DNA from: Solimicrobium silvestre
GTDB lineage: Bacteria; Pseudomonadota; Gammaproteobacteria; Burkholderiales; Burkholderiaceae_D
Length of the DNA stretch: 64,000 nt
NCBI RefSeq assembly: GCF_002976435.1
Contig: NZ_PUGF01000006.1
Coordinates: 1-64,000 of the forward strand
Direction of reading: 5' to 3'
In this document: positions 46,857-55,853 of the stretch, piece after piece
How positions within the stretch are numbered: the stretch's first letter is position 1
Layout of the letters: every line of letters begins with the position of its first letter
Position numbers and translations under genes: made by a program
Notes under the pieces: generated by a model
The model's database searches: none
What the model saw: only the letters and a program-made list of their open reading frames with translations
Told to the model about the DNA's origin: nothing

Positions 46857-48290
46857 CTATTCCTTGCGCTCATGTTCGCGCTCTTGCTTTTCAATTTCCT
46901 CTTTCGATCGATTTTCAGCTGGCTTATTTGGCTTGACTTCTTGAGCAGGTTTACCAACTGACTGCTGCCTCTCTTCCTTCAGCCTTTCCTGCTGTTGTTG
47001 TTGCTGTTGTTGTTGCTGTTGTTGTTGTTGTTGTTGTTGTTGTTGCTGTTGCTGCTGCTTTTCCTGTTGCAGCCTTTGCTGCTGTTGCTGTTGCTGTTGC
47101 TGTTGTTGCTGCTTTTCTTGTTGCTGCTGTTGCTGTTTTTCTTGCTGTTGCTTCTCTTCCTGTAGCTTTTCCATATTCCGCTGCTCATTTGCTGCTGGTT
47201 GCGCTGGGTTCGAGCGTTGCTGCTGATATCGCTCTTCCTGCTCAGAAGGTATCGGTGCTGGCGTAACATGCTGAGGTACCGCAGGAGCTGCTATTGGCTG
47301 CGGATGCGATGGTGCAGCCTGCGTTTGTTGCGGATGTGGAGCTACCATTGCAGGTGACACTTCAGAATGCACAACTTGCGGTGGCGGAAGAGCTACTGGC
47401 TGACGTCCTGCCACATAAGCAGGTATCGACTTAGACGATGCAGGTTGCGGCGCGTAGGCTTTTACTACCGGCGTCATTGCAGCAGCCAAGTGCGGCTGAG
47501 CTGGGACCGAATTATTAAATGCTTGTCCGTTGGCCGTCGTACCAGCTGGAGCAACAACCGTCACGTTAGTAACATTAGTAACGTTGGTGACGTTATAAAC
47601 ATTTTTAACATTATTCGTAACGCTGTTATTGACATTATTGTTCACAGTAATGCGCATACCTTGACGAATAATCGGAGGTGCACTGGTCACAACAGCAGGG
47701 GCCGTACCAATTGGAGCGGGAACGATCAATCCAAAATGCGAACCAGGCGGTGGTGGCACAAATACACCTTCAGGCCCCATAGGACGCGGACCAGCAATAA
47801 TGCCCACAGCAACAATACCAATCGCAATATTAATACCCATCGGCGGCGCGACAAAAGCCACGCCAGGAGCTGCCCAAAATCCATTAACAAACACAACTGA
47901 TCCACCACGATTTTCATAGTAGGGATTAATCCAACCATAACCCGGGTGCGGAGGTGGGGCCCAACGGCCATGCGCCCAAACCCAGTTTCCTTCCCAGACC
48001 CAATACCCGCCAGTCCAGATTGCACCGTCATAAGGCATCATCGGCGGAGATTCAACCAACATCGGCGGCGGTGCCCACGCGACCAAAACAGGAGCAGGCT
48101 GATACTGCGGCGGCTCAACATAAACACTCACTACCGGCTGAGGAGCTGGGGCTTGATAAACCACTTCTGCGGGTGCGTAGCTAGGTTGTGCATATTGCGG
48201 GTACTGTGGAGATTGCTGAACATACATGTGAGCAGGTTCTACCACACATCCACTCAGCAACACTGCTGTGCCGATGATAAGTTTTTTCAA
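46857..48290 (-). CDS. Poly-glutamine, proline-rich lipoprotein
   Basis: 477 residues. TTG is the likely start codon: GGAG lies seven bases before it, and the product then begins with a lipoprotein signal (KKLIIGTAVLLSGC, lipobox LLSGC). The next part is Pro/Tyr/Gln-rich, followed by a Trp-rich block (GGYWVWEGNWVWAHGRWAPP) like YXWGXW repeats, an Asn/Val-rich stretch with NVTNVTNVTNVT, and, after residue ~340, long Gln runs broken by EK/RL, ending in a charged tail. It looks like an outer-membrane-attached, largely disordered surface or envelope protein. Function unknown. A GTG 14 codons upstream is a weaker start. Confidence 0.72.
   Translation of the reverse strand: MKKLIIGTAVLLSGCVVEPAHMYVQQSPQYPQYAQPSYAPAEVVYQAPAPQPVVSVYVEPPQYQPAPVLVAWAPPPMLVESPPMMPYDGAIWTGGYWVWEGNWVWAHGRWAPPPHPGYGWINPYYENRGGSVVFVNGFWAAPGVAFVAPPMGINIAIGIVAVGIIAGPRPMGPEGVFVPPPPGSHFGLIVPAPIGTAPAVVTSAPPIIRQGMRITVNNNVNNSVTNNVKNVYNVTNVTNVTNVTVVAPAGTTANGQAFNNSVPAQPHLAAAMTPVVKAYAPQPASSKSIPAYVAGRQPVALPPPQVVHSEVSPAMVAPHPQQTQAAPSHPQPIAAPAVPQHVTPAPIPSEQEERYQQQRSNPAQPAANEQRNMEKLQEEKQQQEKQQQQQQEKQQQQQQQQQQQQRLQQEKQQQQQQQQQQQQQQQQQQQQQQQERLKEERQQSVGKPAQEVKPNKPAENRSKEEIEKQEREHERKE
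46987..47160 (-). repeat. CAA/CAG triplet repeat coding for poly-Gln
   Basis: Dense CAA/CAG triplets (TTG/CTG on the plus strand), interrupted by a few AAG, GAA and CTG codons, encode the Gln runs of the lipoprotein. The longest run is over 20 Gln. Such a tract can change length by slippage without shifting the frame. Confidence 0.9.
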
Positions 48291-48390
48291 ATTTTTCTCC
48301 AAAAATGGATAGTAAAGCTCAGCATCGAGCACGCGGTAAATTCATAGAAGCTATAAAAACGACTTGCAGGAAGGTTTGGTTGACTAGACG

Positions 48391-48786
48391 CTATCGATCA
48401 GCCGGATGACTTACACCGTCAAAGGTCTGAATCTCGCCAAGCTCAAATGGATTCACTCCTTCTAAACATCCAACGTTATAGCCGTATTCTTTTGGATTTG
48501 AGCGCCGTTGATGATGTGTGTAGATACCGCAATTGGAGCAGAAATAATGTTTGGCGGTATTGGTATTGAATTGATACAACTTCAATACATCGTGACCTTT
48601 AATAATGGTAATACCGGAAAGCAGAACCGACGCTACGATAGCGCCCTTTCTGCGGCAGATTGAACAATCGCAGCGACGCGGATTAACTATTCCATCAGGT
48701 AATGCAAGTAGCAATTCAACTGCCCCGCAATGGCAGGTGGCTTTATGCTTGGCGTTGATTACGGTAGTTCCGACTGTTTTGATCAT
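48391..48786 (-). CDS. GFA-family zinc protein
   Basis: 131 residues of the glutathione-dependent formaldehyde-activating (GFA/CENP-V) fold. The zinc ligands are visible: ATCHCGAVEL, RRCDCSICRRKGA and YFCSNCGIYTHH. Proteins of this family are mostly uncharacterised, and formaldehyde activation itself should not be assumed. It lies 20 bases after the amiC stop, in the same direction. Confidence 0.9.
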   Translation of the reverse strand: MIKTVGTTVINAKHKATCHCGAVELLLALPDGIVNPRRCDCSICRRKGAIVASVLLSGITIIKGHDVLKLYQFNTNTAKHYFCSNCGIYTHHQRRSNPKEYGYNVGCLEGVNPFELGEIQTFDGVSHPADR

Positions 48787-48806
48787 GCTAATTCTTTCAA
48801 AAACGA

Positions 48807-50225
48807 TTAAGTCAGGCGATTTTTAGCCAACGGTGGCTTTTTAGCGAAATACCGATTTATCCCTTTTAAAATCGCATCCGCCATCTGATTTTGATAATTC
48901 TCATCAGTTAACTTTGCCTCTTCTTCCGGGTTAGAAATAAAAGCAGTCTCAATCAACACGCTAGGAATATCCGGCGCTTTTAACACCGCAAAACCCGCTT
49001 GCTCAACCGAACCTTTATGCAAGCGATTGATGCCGCCAATTTCATTTAAAATCGCACTGCCTAACTTTAAGCTGTCGCTAATTTGCGCGGTGGTTGAAAG
49101 ATCTAACAACACGCTGGCAAGCTGTTTATCGTGGTTTTTAATATTGACGCCACCGATCAGATCGGCAGAGTTTTCTTTATTCGCCAACCAACGCGCCGCA
49201 GTAGAACTGGCACCTTTGTCGGACAAAGCAAAGACCGAAGAACCACGCGCGCTGCTTTCAATAAATGCATCGGCATGAATTGACATAAATAGATCAGCCT
49301 GAACCTTGCGCGCCTTTTCAACCCGAACGTTGAGCGGCACAAAAAAATCGGCATCCCGCGTTAAAAATACCCGCATATTGGGCTGCGTCTCTATCTTGGC
49401 TTTTAATCGTTTGGCAATCGACAACACCACATCTTTTTCACGGCTTCCGCCGCGACCAATGGCGCCCGGGTCTTCACCACCGTGACCGGGATCGAGTGCA
49501 ATGGTGATCATGCGCGTTAGTTGCGGCACATTTTTTAAATCTGGCGCAGTCTGCAGAGGTTGCTCTGGATTCGGGTTTAATTTTGGTTGCGGCATTGCTT
49601 GCGCTTGCGGTGCTTGCAATTGTGGCGCTTGTAATTGCGGCTGGGGTTGCATAGTCTGCTGAGATTCATCACCCAACGTGGCAACCGGTGCGTCTTGCAA
49701 CCACTGCCCTTTTTCAATTAAAGCAGCAATCGGATCAACCGGATTAACCGGATACAAATCAAACACTAAACGATATTTATATTCGCCGACCGGCTTCAAG
49801 GTAAATACCTGTGGGTTGATTTCTTCTTTAAGATCAAAAACCAGTCGCACTACATTAGGGCGATTTTGCCCCACCCTTACCTGTTTAATATAGGGATCAT
49901 TCGATTGAATTTTAGCGATGATTTCTTTTAAGGTGGAATTCAATTCCAAACCTTCAATATCCACCACCATGCGCAGTGGATCTTTCACGATAAACTGGGT
50001 CGCGTTTAGCTCAACATCACCTTCCAATGTGACGCGCGTATATTCCTCAGCAGGCCAAACCCGCACGGCCAAAATTTGTGCCGCGTACGAAAGTTTAGGA
50101 ACTAAAACGGAAAGTAGCAACGTAGCGCCACTTTGTAAAAAAATACGGCGGGAGCGTTTTTGTTTGTTTAATTTCTTATCCATCTGCGTTACAGATTCGG
50201 AGCGAAATTGAGTTGGTTCAGACAT
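48807..50225 (-). CDS. amiC: N-acetylmuramoyl-L-alanine amidase with AMIN domain
   Basis: 472-residue periplasmic amidase that splits septal peptidoglycan during cell separation. The N-terminus has a twin-arginine signal (SRRIFLQ, then a hydrophobic stretch ending SYAA). An AMIN domain (~residues 50-160) targets the septum, and a Pro/Gln linker leads to the Amidase_3 domain with zinc ligands in ALDPGHGGEDPGAIG, MSIHADAF and LIETAFISNPEEE. AAGGAAG just before the first ATG supports this start, giving a 37-base overlap with tsaE. Confidence 0.93.
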   Translation of the reverse strand: MSEPTQFRSESVTQMDKKLNKQKRSRRIFLQSGATLLLSVLVPKLSYAAQILAVRVWPAEEYTRVTLEGDVELNATQFIVKDPLRMVVDIEGLELNSTLKEIIAKIQSNDPYIKQVRVGQNRPNVVRLVFDLKEEINPQVFTLKPVGEYKYRLVFDLYPVNPVDPIAALIEKGQWLQDAPVATLGDESQQTMQPQPQLQAPQLQAPQAQAMPQPKLNPNPEQPLQTAPDLKNVPQLTRMITIALDPGHGGEDPGAIGRGGSREKDVVLSIAKRLKAKIETQPNMRVFLTRDADFFVPLNVRVEKARKVQADLFMSIHADAFIESSARGSSVFALSDKGASSTAARWLANKENSADLIGGVNIKNHDKQLASVLLDLSTTAQISDSLKLGSAILNEIGGINRLHKGSVEQAGFAVLKAPDIPSVLIETAFISNPEEEAKLTDENYQNQMADAILKGINRYFAKKPPLAKNRLT

Positions 50226-50674
50226 GCACTTCCTTTCTCCGATAATGCCCGTAATTCTACATGGCGGCCAGTGCCTGCGACAGTTAAAAATACTTCTAAA
50301 TCAGGGGCTGGTAAAACGCCATCGCCATTTTCAGGCCATTCCACCACACAGATTGTTGAATGATTAAAAACGTCTCTAAATCCGGCCTCTAAAAACTCTT
50401 CCGGACTGGTCATTCGATATAAATCGAAATGCATAATCGTGACTGTTTGCCCCGACAATTGCACTTCATAAGGCTCAGCCAAGGTATAGGTTGGACTTTT
50501 TACATGGCCCTCATAGCCAGCGGCATGCAACAATGCACGAGTCAGCGCGGTTTTACCTGCGCCTAAATCACCATGCAGATAAATGACTAAGCCAGGAACG
50601 AGTTGACGGGCCAAACAACGCCCAAGGGCGTCTGTTGCGGCTTCGTTTTTTAATTGGGTTTTATAGTGCGGCAT
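50189..50674 (-). CDS. tsaE: tRNA threonylcarbamoyladenosine biosynthesis ATPase TsaE
   Basis: 161-residue P-loop ATPase of the t6A37 tRNA modification complex. LHGDLGAGKTALTRALL is Walker A, and VKSPTYTLAEPYE and IMHFDLYRM are TsaE signatures. It is followed by amiC with an overlap, and divergent from queG; this order is conserved in betaproteobacteria. Confidence 0.96.
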   Translation of the reverse strand: MPHYKTQLKNEAATDALGRCLARQLVPGLVIYLHGDLGAGKTALTRALLHAAGYEGHVKSPTYTLAEPYEVQLSGQTVTIMHFDLYRMTSPEEFLEAGFRDVFNHSTICVVEWPENGDGVLPAPDLEVFLTVAGTGRHVELRALSEKGSACLNQLNFAPNL

Positions 50675-50720
50675 CTCGTAAAATACGGTTATTTACTTCT
50701 AGAATATTATTTTAATCAGC

Positions 50721-51821
50721 ATGATAAACGACAATTACCCTTTTCTGGCACTTAGCATTAAGGCATGGGGCCAAGAATTGGGATTTTCTGATGTCCGCAT
50801 CTCGGACGTTGACCTTTCCCAGCATGAAGCGGGGCTTTCTGCCTGGTTAGCCGCTGGTTATCATGGTGAAATGGAGTACATGGCAGCGCACGGAATGAAG
50901 CGTGCCCGACCTGCCGAATTAGTTCCCGGGGCGCTGCGCGCCATCATGGTTCGGATGGATTATTTACCACCAGAAAGTCCGCCAAATTGGCGCAATGTAG
51001 AACATCAACGCGCCCAACAAGCTGGGCAAGCAATTATTTCACTCTATGCCCGCGGGCGCGATTATCACAAGGTGTTGCGTGGACGTTTGCAAGAACTGGC
51101 TAACCGGATTGAAGTTGAAGTGGGCGAATTCGGTTACCGTGTGTTTACCGATTCAGCACCGGTCATGGAAGTAGCGCTAGCAGAAAAAGCAGGGTTAGGC
51201 TGGCGCGGGAAACACACGTTGCTACTGAACAGGCAGGCCGGGTCACTCTTTTTTATTGGTGAAATCATCACCGACTTGCCACTGCCCGTTGATCCCCCCG
51301 TCACCCCGCATTGCGGCCAATGCACTGCCTGCATCACCAGTTGCCCGACCCAGGCAATTTTAGCTCCCTATAAATTAGATGCGCGGCGCTGTATTTCTTA
51401 CCTCACTATCGAACTCAAAACCAGCATCCCAATTGAACTGCGCCCACTCATCGGTAACCGCGTTTATGGCTGCGATGATTGCCAACTGTGCTGCCCGTGG
51501 AATAAATTTGCCCAAGTCAGCGAACAAGCTGATTTTGCCGTCAGGAATGGCTTGGATAATGCCAGCTTAATCGATCTGTTTAGCTGGAGCGAAGCGGACT
51601 TTATGAAGAAACTGGAAGGTAGCCCGATAAGACGAATAGGCTACATCAGCTGGTTGCGCAATTTGGCAGTTGGTTTAGGTAACGCAAAACGTGAGCTCTC
51701 TATGCATCAAATGGATACCAGTGAGCTTGATTCTGCATTACAGAAACAGATATCGCACCCATCCGAAATAGTACGTGAGCATGTACTTTGGGCACTGCAA
51801 CAAACGGCAATAGTTGCTTGA
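50721..51821 (+). CDS. queG: Epoxyqueuosine reductase
   Basis: 366-residue cobalamin- and iron-sulfur-dependent enzyme, last step of queuosine tRNA modification. Two 4Fe-4S motifs are seen: CGQCTACITSCPTQAI and CDDCQLCCPWNKFA. YHGEMEYMA and FTDSAPVMEVALAEKAGLGW are QueG signatures. The length is normal. Only about 45 bases separate it from the divergent tsaE gene. Confidence 0.96.
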   Translation: MINDNYPFLALSIKAWGQELGFSDVRISDVDLSQHEAGLSAWLAAGYHGEMEYMAAHGMKRARPAELVPGALRAIMVRMDYLPPESPPNWRNVEHQRAQQAGQAIISLYARGRDYHKVLRGRLQELANRIEVEVGEFGYRVFTDSAPVMEVALAEKAGLGWRGKHTLLLNRQAGSLFFIGEIITDLPLPVDPPVTPHCGQCTACITSCPTQAILAPYKLDARRCISYLTIELKTSIPIELRPLIGNRVYGCDDCQLCCPWNKFAQVSEQADFAVRNGLDNASLIDLFSWSEADFMKKLEGSPIRRIGYISWLRNLAVGLGNAKRELSMHQMDTSELDSALQKQISHPSEIVREHVLWALQQTAIVA

Positions 51822-51841
51822 ATAAGCCCACTTGAATAACT

Positions 51842-52474
51842 CTATTTGAGTAAGCCGGCCAACTCCACCGCCGTTTTCACTTCCATTTTGTCAAAAATAT
51901 TCGCCCGGTGTACTTCCACCGTGCGCATGCTAATGCCTAACTGATCAGCAATCAGTTTGTTCATTTTCCCCAACAAAATCAGGTCAAGCACTTCACGTTC
52001 ACGGGTAGTTAAATTCGCTAAACGCTGATACACCACCGCCATTTCACCTGCTTGCCGAGATAACTCCAAGGCCTCTTGCACGCGATCAAACAAAGCGTTG
52101 TCATTAAATGGTTTTTCAAAAAAATCAAACGCGCCACGTTTTAAGGCATCCACCGCCATCGGTACATCACCATGTCCGGTAATAAAAATAACGGGCAGAC
52201 GTTTACTTATTGGCAGCTCGGCTAGCAGATCAAACGTGGCAATACCACTGATTCCTGCCATACGCACATCGAGCAAAACGCAGTCACCTTTGGGGTCAAA
52301 GCTAAATTGGGCAGCATGCTCGGCAGCTGTTCCTGAGCCATTTCTTCCATAGCTAGCCAATGCGCCAAGAAATTGTTCACCGCTTGCGTAGGCTACGCAA
52401 GGCAGTTGGCGTGACTTGGCCATCCACACTAAGGCGTCGCGTAAATCGGCATCATCATCAACGATATGTAACAT
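51842..52474 (-). CDS. FixJ/DctR-type response regulator
   Basis: 210 residues. The receiver domain has acidic DDDADLRD and the phospho-acceptor Asp in CVLLDVRMAG, with a Lys in FFEKPFND. The C-terminal LuxR-type HTH is LTTREREVLDLILLGKMNKL followed by IADQLGISMRTVEVHRANIF. It is two bases after its histidine kinase gene. The nearby TRAP binding-protein gene is the probable target (inferred). Confidence 0.93.
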   Translation of the reverse strand: MLHIVDDDADLRDALVWMAKSRQLPCVAYASGEQFLGALASYGRNGSGTAAEHAAQFSFDPKGDCVLLDVRMAGISGIATFDLLAELPISKRLPVIFITGHGDVPMAVDALKRGAFDFFEKPFNDNALFDRVQEALELSRQAGEMAVVYQRLANLTTREREVLDLILLGKMNKLIADQLGISMRTVEVHRANIFDKMEVKTAVELAGLLK

Positions 52475-52476
52475 GT

Positions 52477-54489
52477 CTATCCTTCTATAGTAGAGCTACT
52501 CTCAATGGCCGGGAGAGTAAAACAAAAAATTGTACCGCCCGTTGGATTGGCGCGGAATGTAAGCTGCCCACCATGAAATTCAATGATGGTACGGCAAATG
52601 TTTAAGCCCATTCCCATTCCTTCCGCCTTGGTTGAAAAGAACGGGGAAAACAAGCGATCGACTACATCTTGGTCCATGCCAGCACCATGATCGATCACTT
52701 CAACTTGCACATAATTGCCATATTTTTTTACTTCAATTTGCAATATGCGCTGCTGCAGGGTTAATTCCTGCATCGCTTGCAAGGCATTGCGGGTTAAATT
52801 AAGTATGACTTGTTCTAATGAAATTGAATCGACCAAGACATCCGGCAAGGGATGTTCAATATAAATTTGCACATTAATCAGATACGATTTAGCCTGCAAT
52901 TCGATTAACGGTAGAACACTATTAAATACCGCTTTTAGCTGCATCTGAGTACGATTAGGTTCACGTTTTACGACAAAGTCATGCACGCTGCGGATAATTT
53001 GTCCGGCACGTTGCGCCTGATTTTGCATTTGGATTAACGCCGGTTGCAACACGCTTGGTTCAACATCACCCATTTTCATCATATTCAATGCGCCAGTGGC
53101 ATAACTGGAAATTGCCGCCAACGGCTGATTTAATTCATGCGCCATTACGGAAGCTAATTCTCCCATAGTAGAAAGTCGGGCACTACTTTCTAATCTTTCT
53201 TCATGCTGTCGCAAAATTTGCTCAGCCTGTTTTCGGTCGCTGATATCTAAAATAGAACCCATCCAGCCTGTTTGCATGCCATCGTCATCCAGCAAAGCCG
53301 ATTCATAAATCAACACTGGAATCAGGTGACCATCGGCATGTTTATACACTGTCTCAAAACCGCTTAAAGACATATTTTTACCCATGATAGGTAAACGTTT
53401 CTGATAACTATCAATCGCTTCGGCAGCCCAAAATGGCAATGGCGCCTTTTGCCCAACCAGTTGTTGCTCGGTATAGCCAACCATGTCGCAGAAAGCAGGG
53501 TTCACGTAGACCAGCCGCCCGTCCAGGCTTCTTACCCGTAAGCCGGTAACCAACGATTTTTCCATTGCGCTACGAAATGCCATTTGCTCCCGCAATGCAG
53601 TTTCAGCCGCCTGACGACGCAAAATATCACGCCACAATGCCCATAAGCTCCACACAAGACCTAAGCCCAATAACACTACCGCCGCCACTAAATAGTTAGA
53701 TAACAATCTAGGCGTACTTTTAATGCTATTAATTTTCAATATTAAATTCACGCCGGATAAATCCAGGTTCCGGCTATGGGTATAAACGTTATGCCCGTAA
53801 CCGCCATCGGCGCGCATGGCAAATACGATGTCGTCAATATCGGTCAAACTAATTTCATTATCTTTAGCAAACCACCATGGAACCAATTTTTCTAAAATTT
53901 CTGACATTTCGTAACTAACAACTAAACTACCTATGTAACGATTATGTCGAAAAAGCGGTAAATGATAGTCCATTAAAATAACGGAATCTTCGCCTTCCTG
54001 GGTAGCTGGCTGTGCATACTGAGGTGTTTCGCTAGAGCGCGCATGCACGATAGCTTGCTTTGAATACAATGAAAAATCAGCAGGGGTAAAGGGACGCGTA
54101 CTAAACCGCACCTGGTCTTTGGCATCCAACCAAATTAATTGATGTAACTCAGGATGCTTTTGAATAAGTGCTGAAAATCGCGCTTTTAACTGTTCAGGAG
54201 CAACACTATTAGCGATAATATCGTCGCCTAAAACGCGTAAGCTATCTTCGTTTCTAATTAATTGAAATCGAATTCCTTGTTCAACCCACAACGTATCTGC
54301 GATTAATTGTTGCTGTCGGTCTTCAAATTCAATTTTTTGGGAGCGCCAAGGAAGTAGAATTAATACTGGCAATAAAAGTATTGCAAGCAATATGGGCGGA
54401 ACCCAATGTTGCTTAATAAACGGGGAGCGCGTTCTTGAAATGTGGTTATCCACAATGGTTATTGGTTTTGGCAATTTTAAAATAGGCAC
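52477..54489 (-). CDS. DctB-like membrane sensor histidine kinase
   Basis: 670 residues: membrane helix near 31-48 (PPILLAILLLPVLILLPW), a periplasmic sensor of ~230 residues, second helix near 275-295 (LVAAVVLLGLGLVWSLWALW), PAS domain (~320-440, LRVRSLDGRLVYVNPAFCDM), HisKA with phospho-His in MGELASVMAHELNQPLAAIS, and a HATPase with DHGAGMDQDVV and GMGMGLNICRTII. It senses an external solute and phosphorylates the adjacent FixJ-type regulator. The start used is GTG, only 26 bases from the divergent TRAP gene; a shorter start is possible. Confidence 0.9.
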   Translation of the reverse strand: MPILKLPKPITIVDNHISRTRSPFIKQHWVPPILLAILLLPVLILLPWRSQKIEFEDRQQQLIADTLWVEQGIRFQLIRNEDSLRVLGDDIIANSVAPEQLKARFSALIQKHPELHQLIWLDAKDQVRFSTRPFTPADFSLYSKQAIVHARSSETPQYAQPATQEGEDSVILMDYHLPLFRHNRYIGSLVVSYEMSEILEKLVPWWFAKDNEISLTDIDDIVFAMRADGGYGHNVYTHSRNLDLSGVNLILKINSIKSTPRLLSNYLVAAVVLLGLGLVWSLWALWRDILRRQAAETALREQMAFRSAMEKSLVTGLRVRSLDGRLVYVNPAFCDMVGYTEQQLVGQKAPLPFWAAEAIDSYQKRLPIMGKNMSLSGFETVYKHADGHLIPVLIYESALLDDDGMQTGWMGSILDISDRKQAEQILRQHEERLESSARLSTMGELASVMAHELNQPLAAISSYATGALNMMKMGDVEPSVLQPALIQMQNQAQRAGQIIRSVHDFVVKREPNRTQMQLKAVFNSVLPLIELQAKSYLINVQIYIEHPLPDVLVDSISLEQVILNLTRNALQAMQELTLQQRILQIEVKKYGNYVQVEVIDHGAGMDQDVVDRLFSPFFSTKAEGMGMGLNICRTIIEFHGGQLTFRANPTGGTIFCFTLPAIESSSTIEG

Positions 54490-54515
54490 TTTACTAAGAA
54501 CAGAGACTGAAGAAA

Positions 54516-55520
54516 ATGCTGCGCATCCGACATTATGCCTTGATATTTATGGCACTAGCTATGATAACTGGGAGCAACTATGCCCAGACGACGATTGTAA
54601 TCAAGTTCAGCCATGTTGTCGCCAATGACTCGCCCAAAGGATTGGCGGCTATCCATTTCAAAGAATTAGCCGAAAAAATGACCAAAGGCCGGGTACGAGT
54701 TGACGTGTACCCGAACAGCAAACTTTACAAAGACAATGAAGAGTTGGAAGCCTTGCAACTTGGTGTAGTGCAAATGCTGGCGCCCTCGCTTTCCAAACTT
54801 TCCGCCTTAGGCTTCCATGAATTTGAGGTATTTGACCTGCCTTATTTATTCCCCAATAAAGAAGCGTTGCACCGCGTAACGCAAGGTCCGATTGGCCGCG
54901 ACTTATTGAGCAGGCTTGAAACCAAAAATATTGTTGGCTTGGGCATTTGGGATAACGGTTTTAAAAGCATGTCGGCCAACAAGCCTATCCACACGCCAGA
55001 CGACATGCGCGGTTTAAAAATGCGCATCCAACCCTCCAAAGTAATAGCGACCCAAATGCGCGACTTGGGTGCAACGCCACTTACCTTATCATTTACTTAT
55101 GCGATTGATTCTTTACGCTTTGGCTTAGCCGATGGCACTGAAAATCCGCCATCCAATTTTTACATGATGCAATTCATCGATTTGCAAAAATACTTAACCT
55201 TAACCAATCATGGCTATTTAGGTTATGCCGTCATCGTGAATAAAAAATTCTGGGAAGATTTGCCTGCTGAAATTCGAGTCCAACTCAGCAGTGCAATGAA
55301 TGAAACTACTAAATTTGCCAATGCCATGGCGCAACAACAAAACGAATTAGACTTGGCGGCCATTAGAAGCTCTGGCAAAACCACCGTCTACGAACTGACG
55401 GAAGCGGAACGAATTCAGTGGCGCAAAGCTTTGCTTCCCGTGCAACAGCAAATGGAAACGCGTATTGGAAAAGAGACACTAAATGCAGTGACTCAAGAAG
55501 TTGGTAATTCACATGAATGA
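54516..55520 (+). CDS. TRAP transporter solute-binding protein, DctP family
   Basis: 334 residues with a Sec signal (YALIFMALAMITGSNYAQ). IVIKFSHVVANDSPKGLAA, LEALQLGVVQMLAPSLSKL and MRGLKMRIQPSKV (Arg that binds the solute carboxylate) are DctP motifs, so a dicarboxylate or similar acid is expected. No dctQ or dctM membrane gene follows or lies elsewhere in the window; downstream is a candidate small RNA and ogt. It may feed a transporter encoded elsewhere or serve the divergent histidine kinase as a sensing partner. Confidence 0.92.
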   Translation: MLRIRHYALIFMALAMITGSNYAQTTIVIKFSHVVANDSPKGLAAIHFKELAEKMTKGRVRVDVYPNSKLYKDNEELEALQLGVVQMLAPSLSKLSALGFHEFEVFDLPYLFPNKEALHRVTQGPIGRDLLSRLETKNIVGLGIWDNGFKSMSANKPIHTPDDMRGLKMRIQPSKVIATQMRDLGATPLTLSFTYAIDSLRFGLADGTENPPSNFYMMQFIDLQKYLTLTNHGYLGYAVIVNKKFWEDLPAEIRVQLSSAMNETTKFANAMAQQQNELDLAAIRSSGKTTVYELTEAERIQWRKALLPVQQQMETRIGKETLNAVTQEVGNSHE

Positions 55521-55612
55521 AATACGCAATTAATTTTTTAGCTATTTTTTAAACGATTTTCCGCATATTTACCACAATTTATAAATTGATGTATTTCACA
55601 TGTAACATGAAT

Positions 55613-55641
55613 TTGCATATATAAAAGCGCTGTGATATCTT
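55613..55641 (+). promoter_or_regulatory. Promoter of the candidate small RNA
   Basis: TTGCAT, exactly 17 bases, then TATCTT: a sigma-70-like -35/-10 pair with the ideal spacer. Transcription would begin near 55648. Confidence 0.5.
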
Positions 55642-55647
55642 TGCTCC

Positions 55648-55799
55648 CAATGTGAGTTTAGCGGGTGTATAAAAATCGGAGTTATCCGACACAACATCGA
55701 GGAGACCGCGTTTTAATATAGCTGAGCATGCAAAGCATGACATTAGCAAAAAGCGCGAAAGTAGTTTTTAAAGGCGTATCTTCGGATACGCCTTTTTTG
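55648..55799 (+). ncRNA. Candidate small RNA between the TRAP gene and ogt
   Basis: About 150 bases between a sigma-70-like promoter and a strong terminator with no convincing open frame. The predicted RNA contains a hairpin TCGGA-gtta-TCCGA, another CATGC-aaa-GCATG, and a terminator with a UUCG tetraloop. It does not resemble 6S, tmRNA, RNase P or SRP RNA by eye. It could instead be the leader of ogt with early termination. Confidence 0.5.
55770..55799 (+). terminator. Strong intrinsic terminator with UUCG loop
   Basis: GGCGTATC and GATACGCC form an 8-bp stem closed by TTCG, flanked by AAA/TTT, and followed by six T. It ends the candidate small RNA. Confidence 0.9.
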
Positions 55800-55853
55800 T
55801 ATCTAGTTTTAGTATCATCATATATACAATAAATTTCCGACTGGTGCCGCTCA

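Noticed and set aside
46987-47160. Plus- and minus-strand open frames over the triplet repeat, such as poly-Ser/Asn frames
   Set aside because: They are shadow frames of the CAA/CAG tract; only the frame with the lipoprotein signal is coherent.
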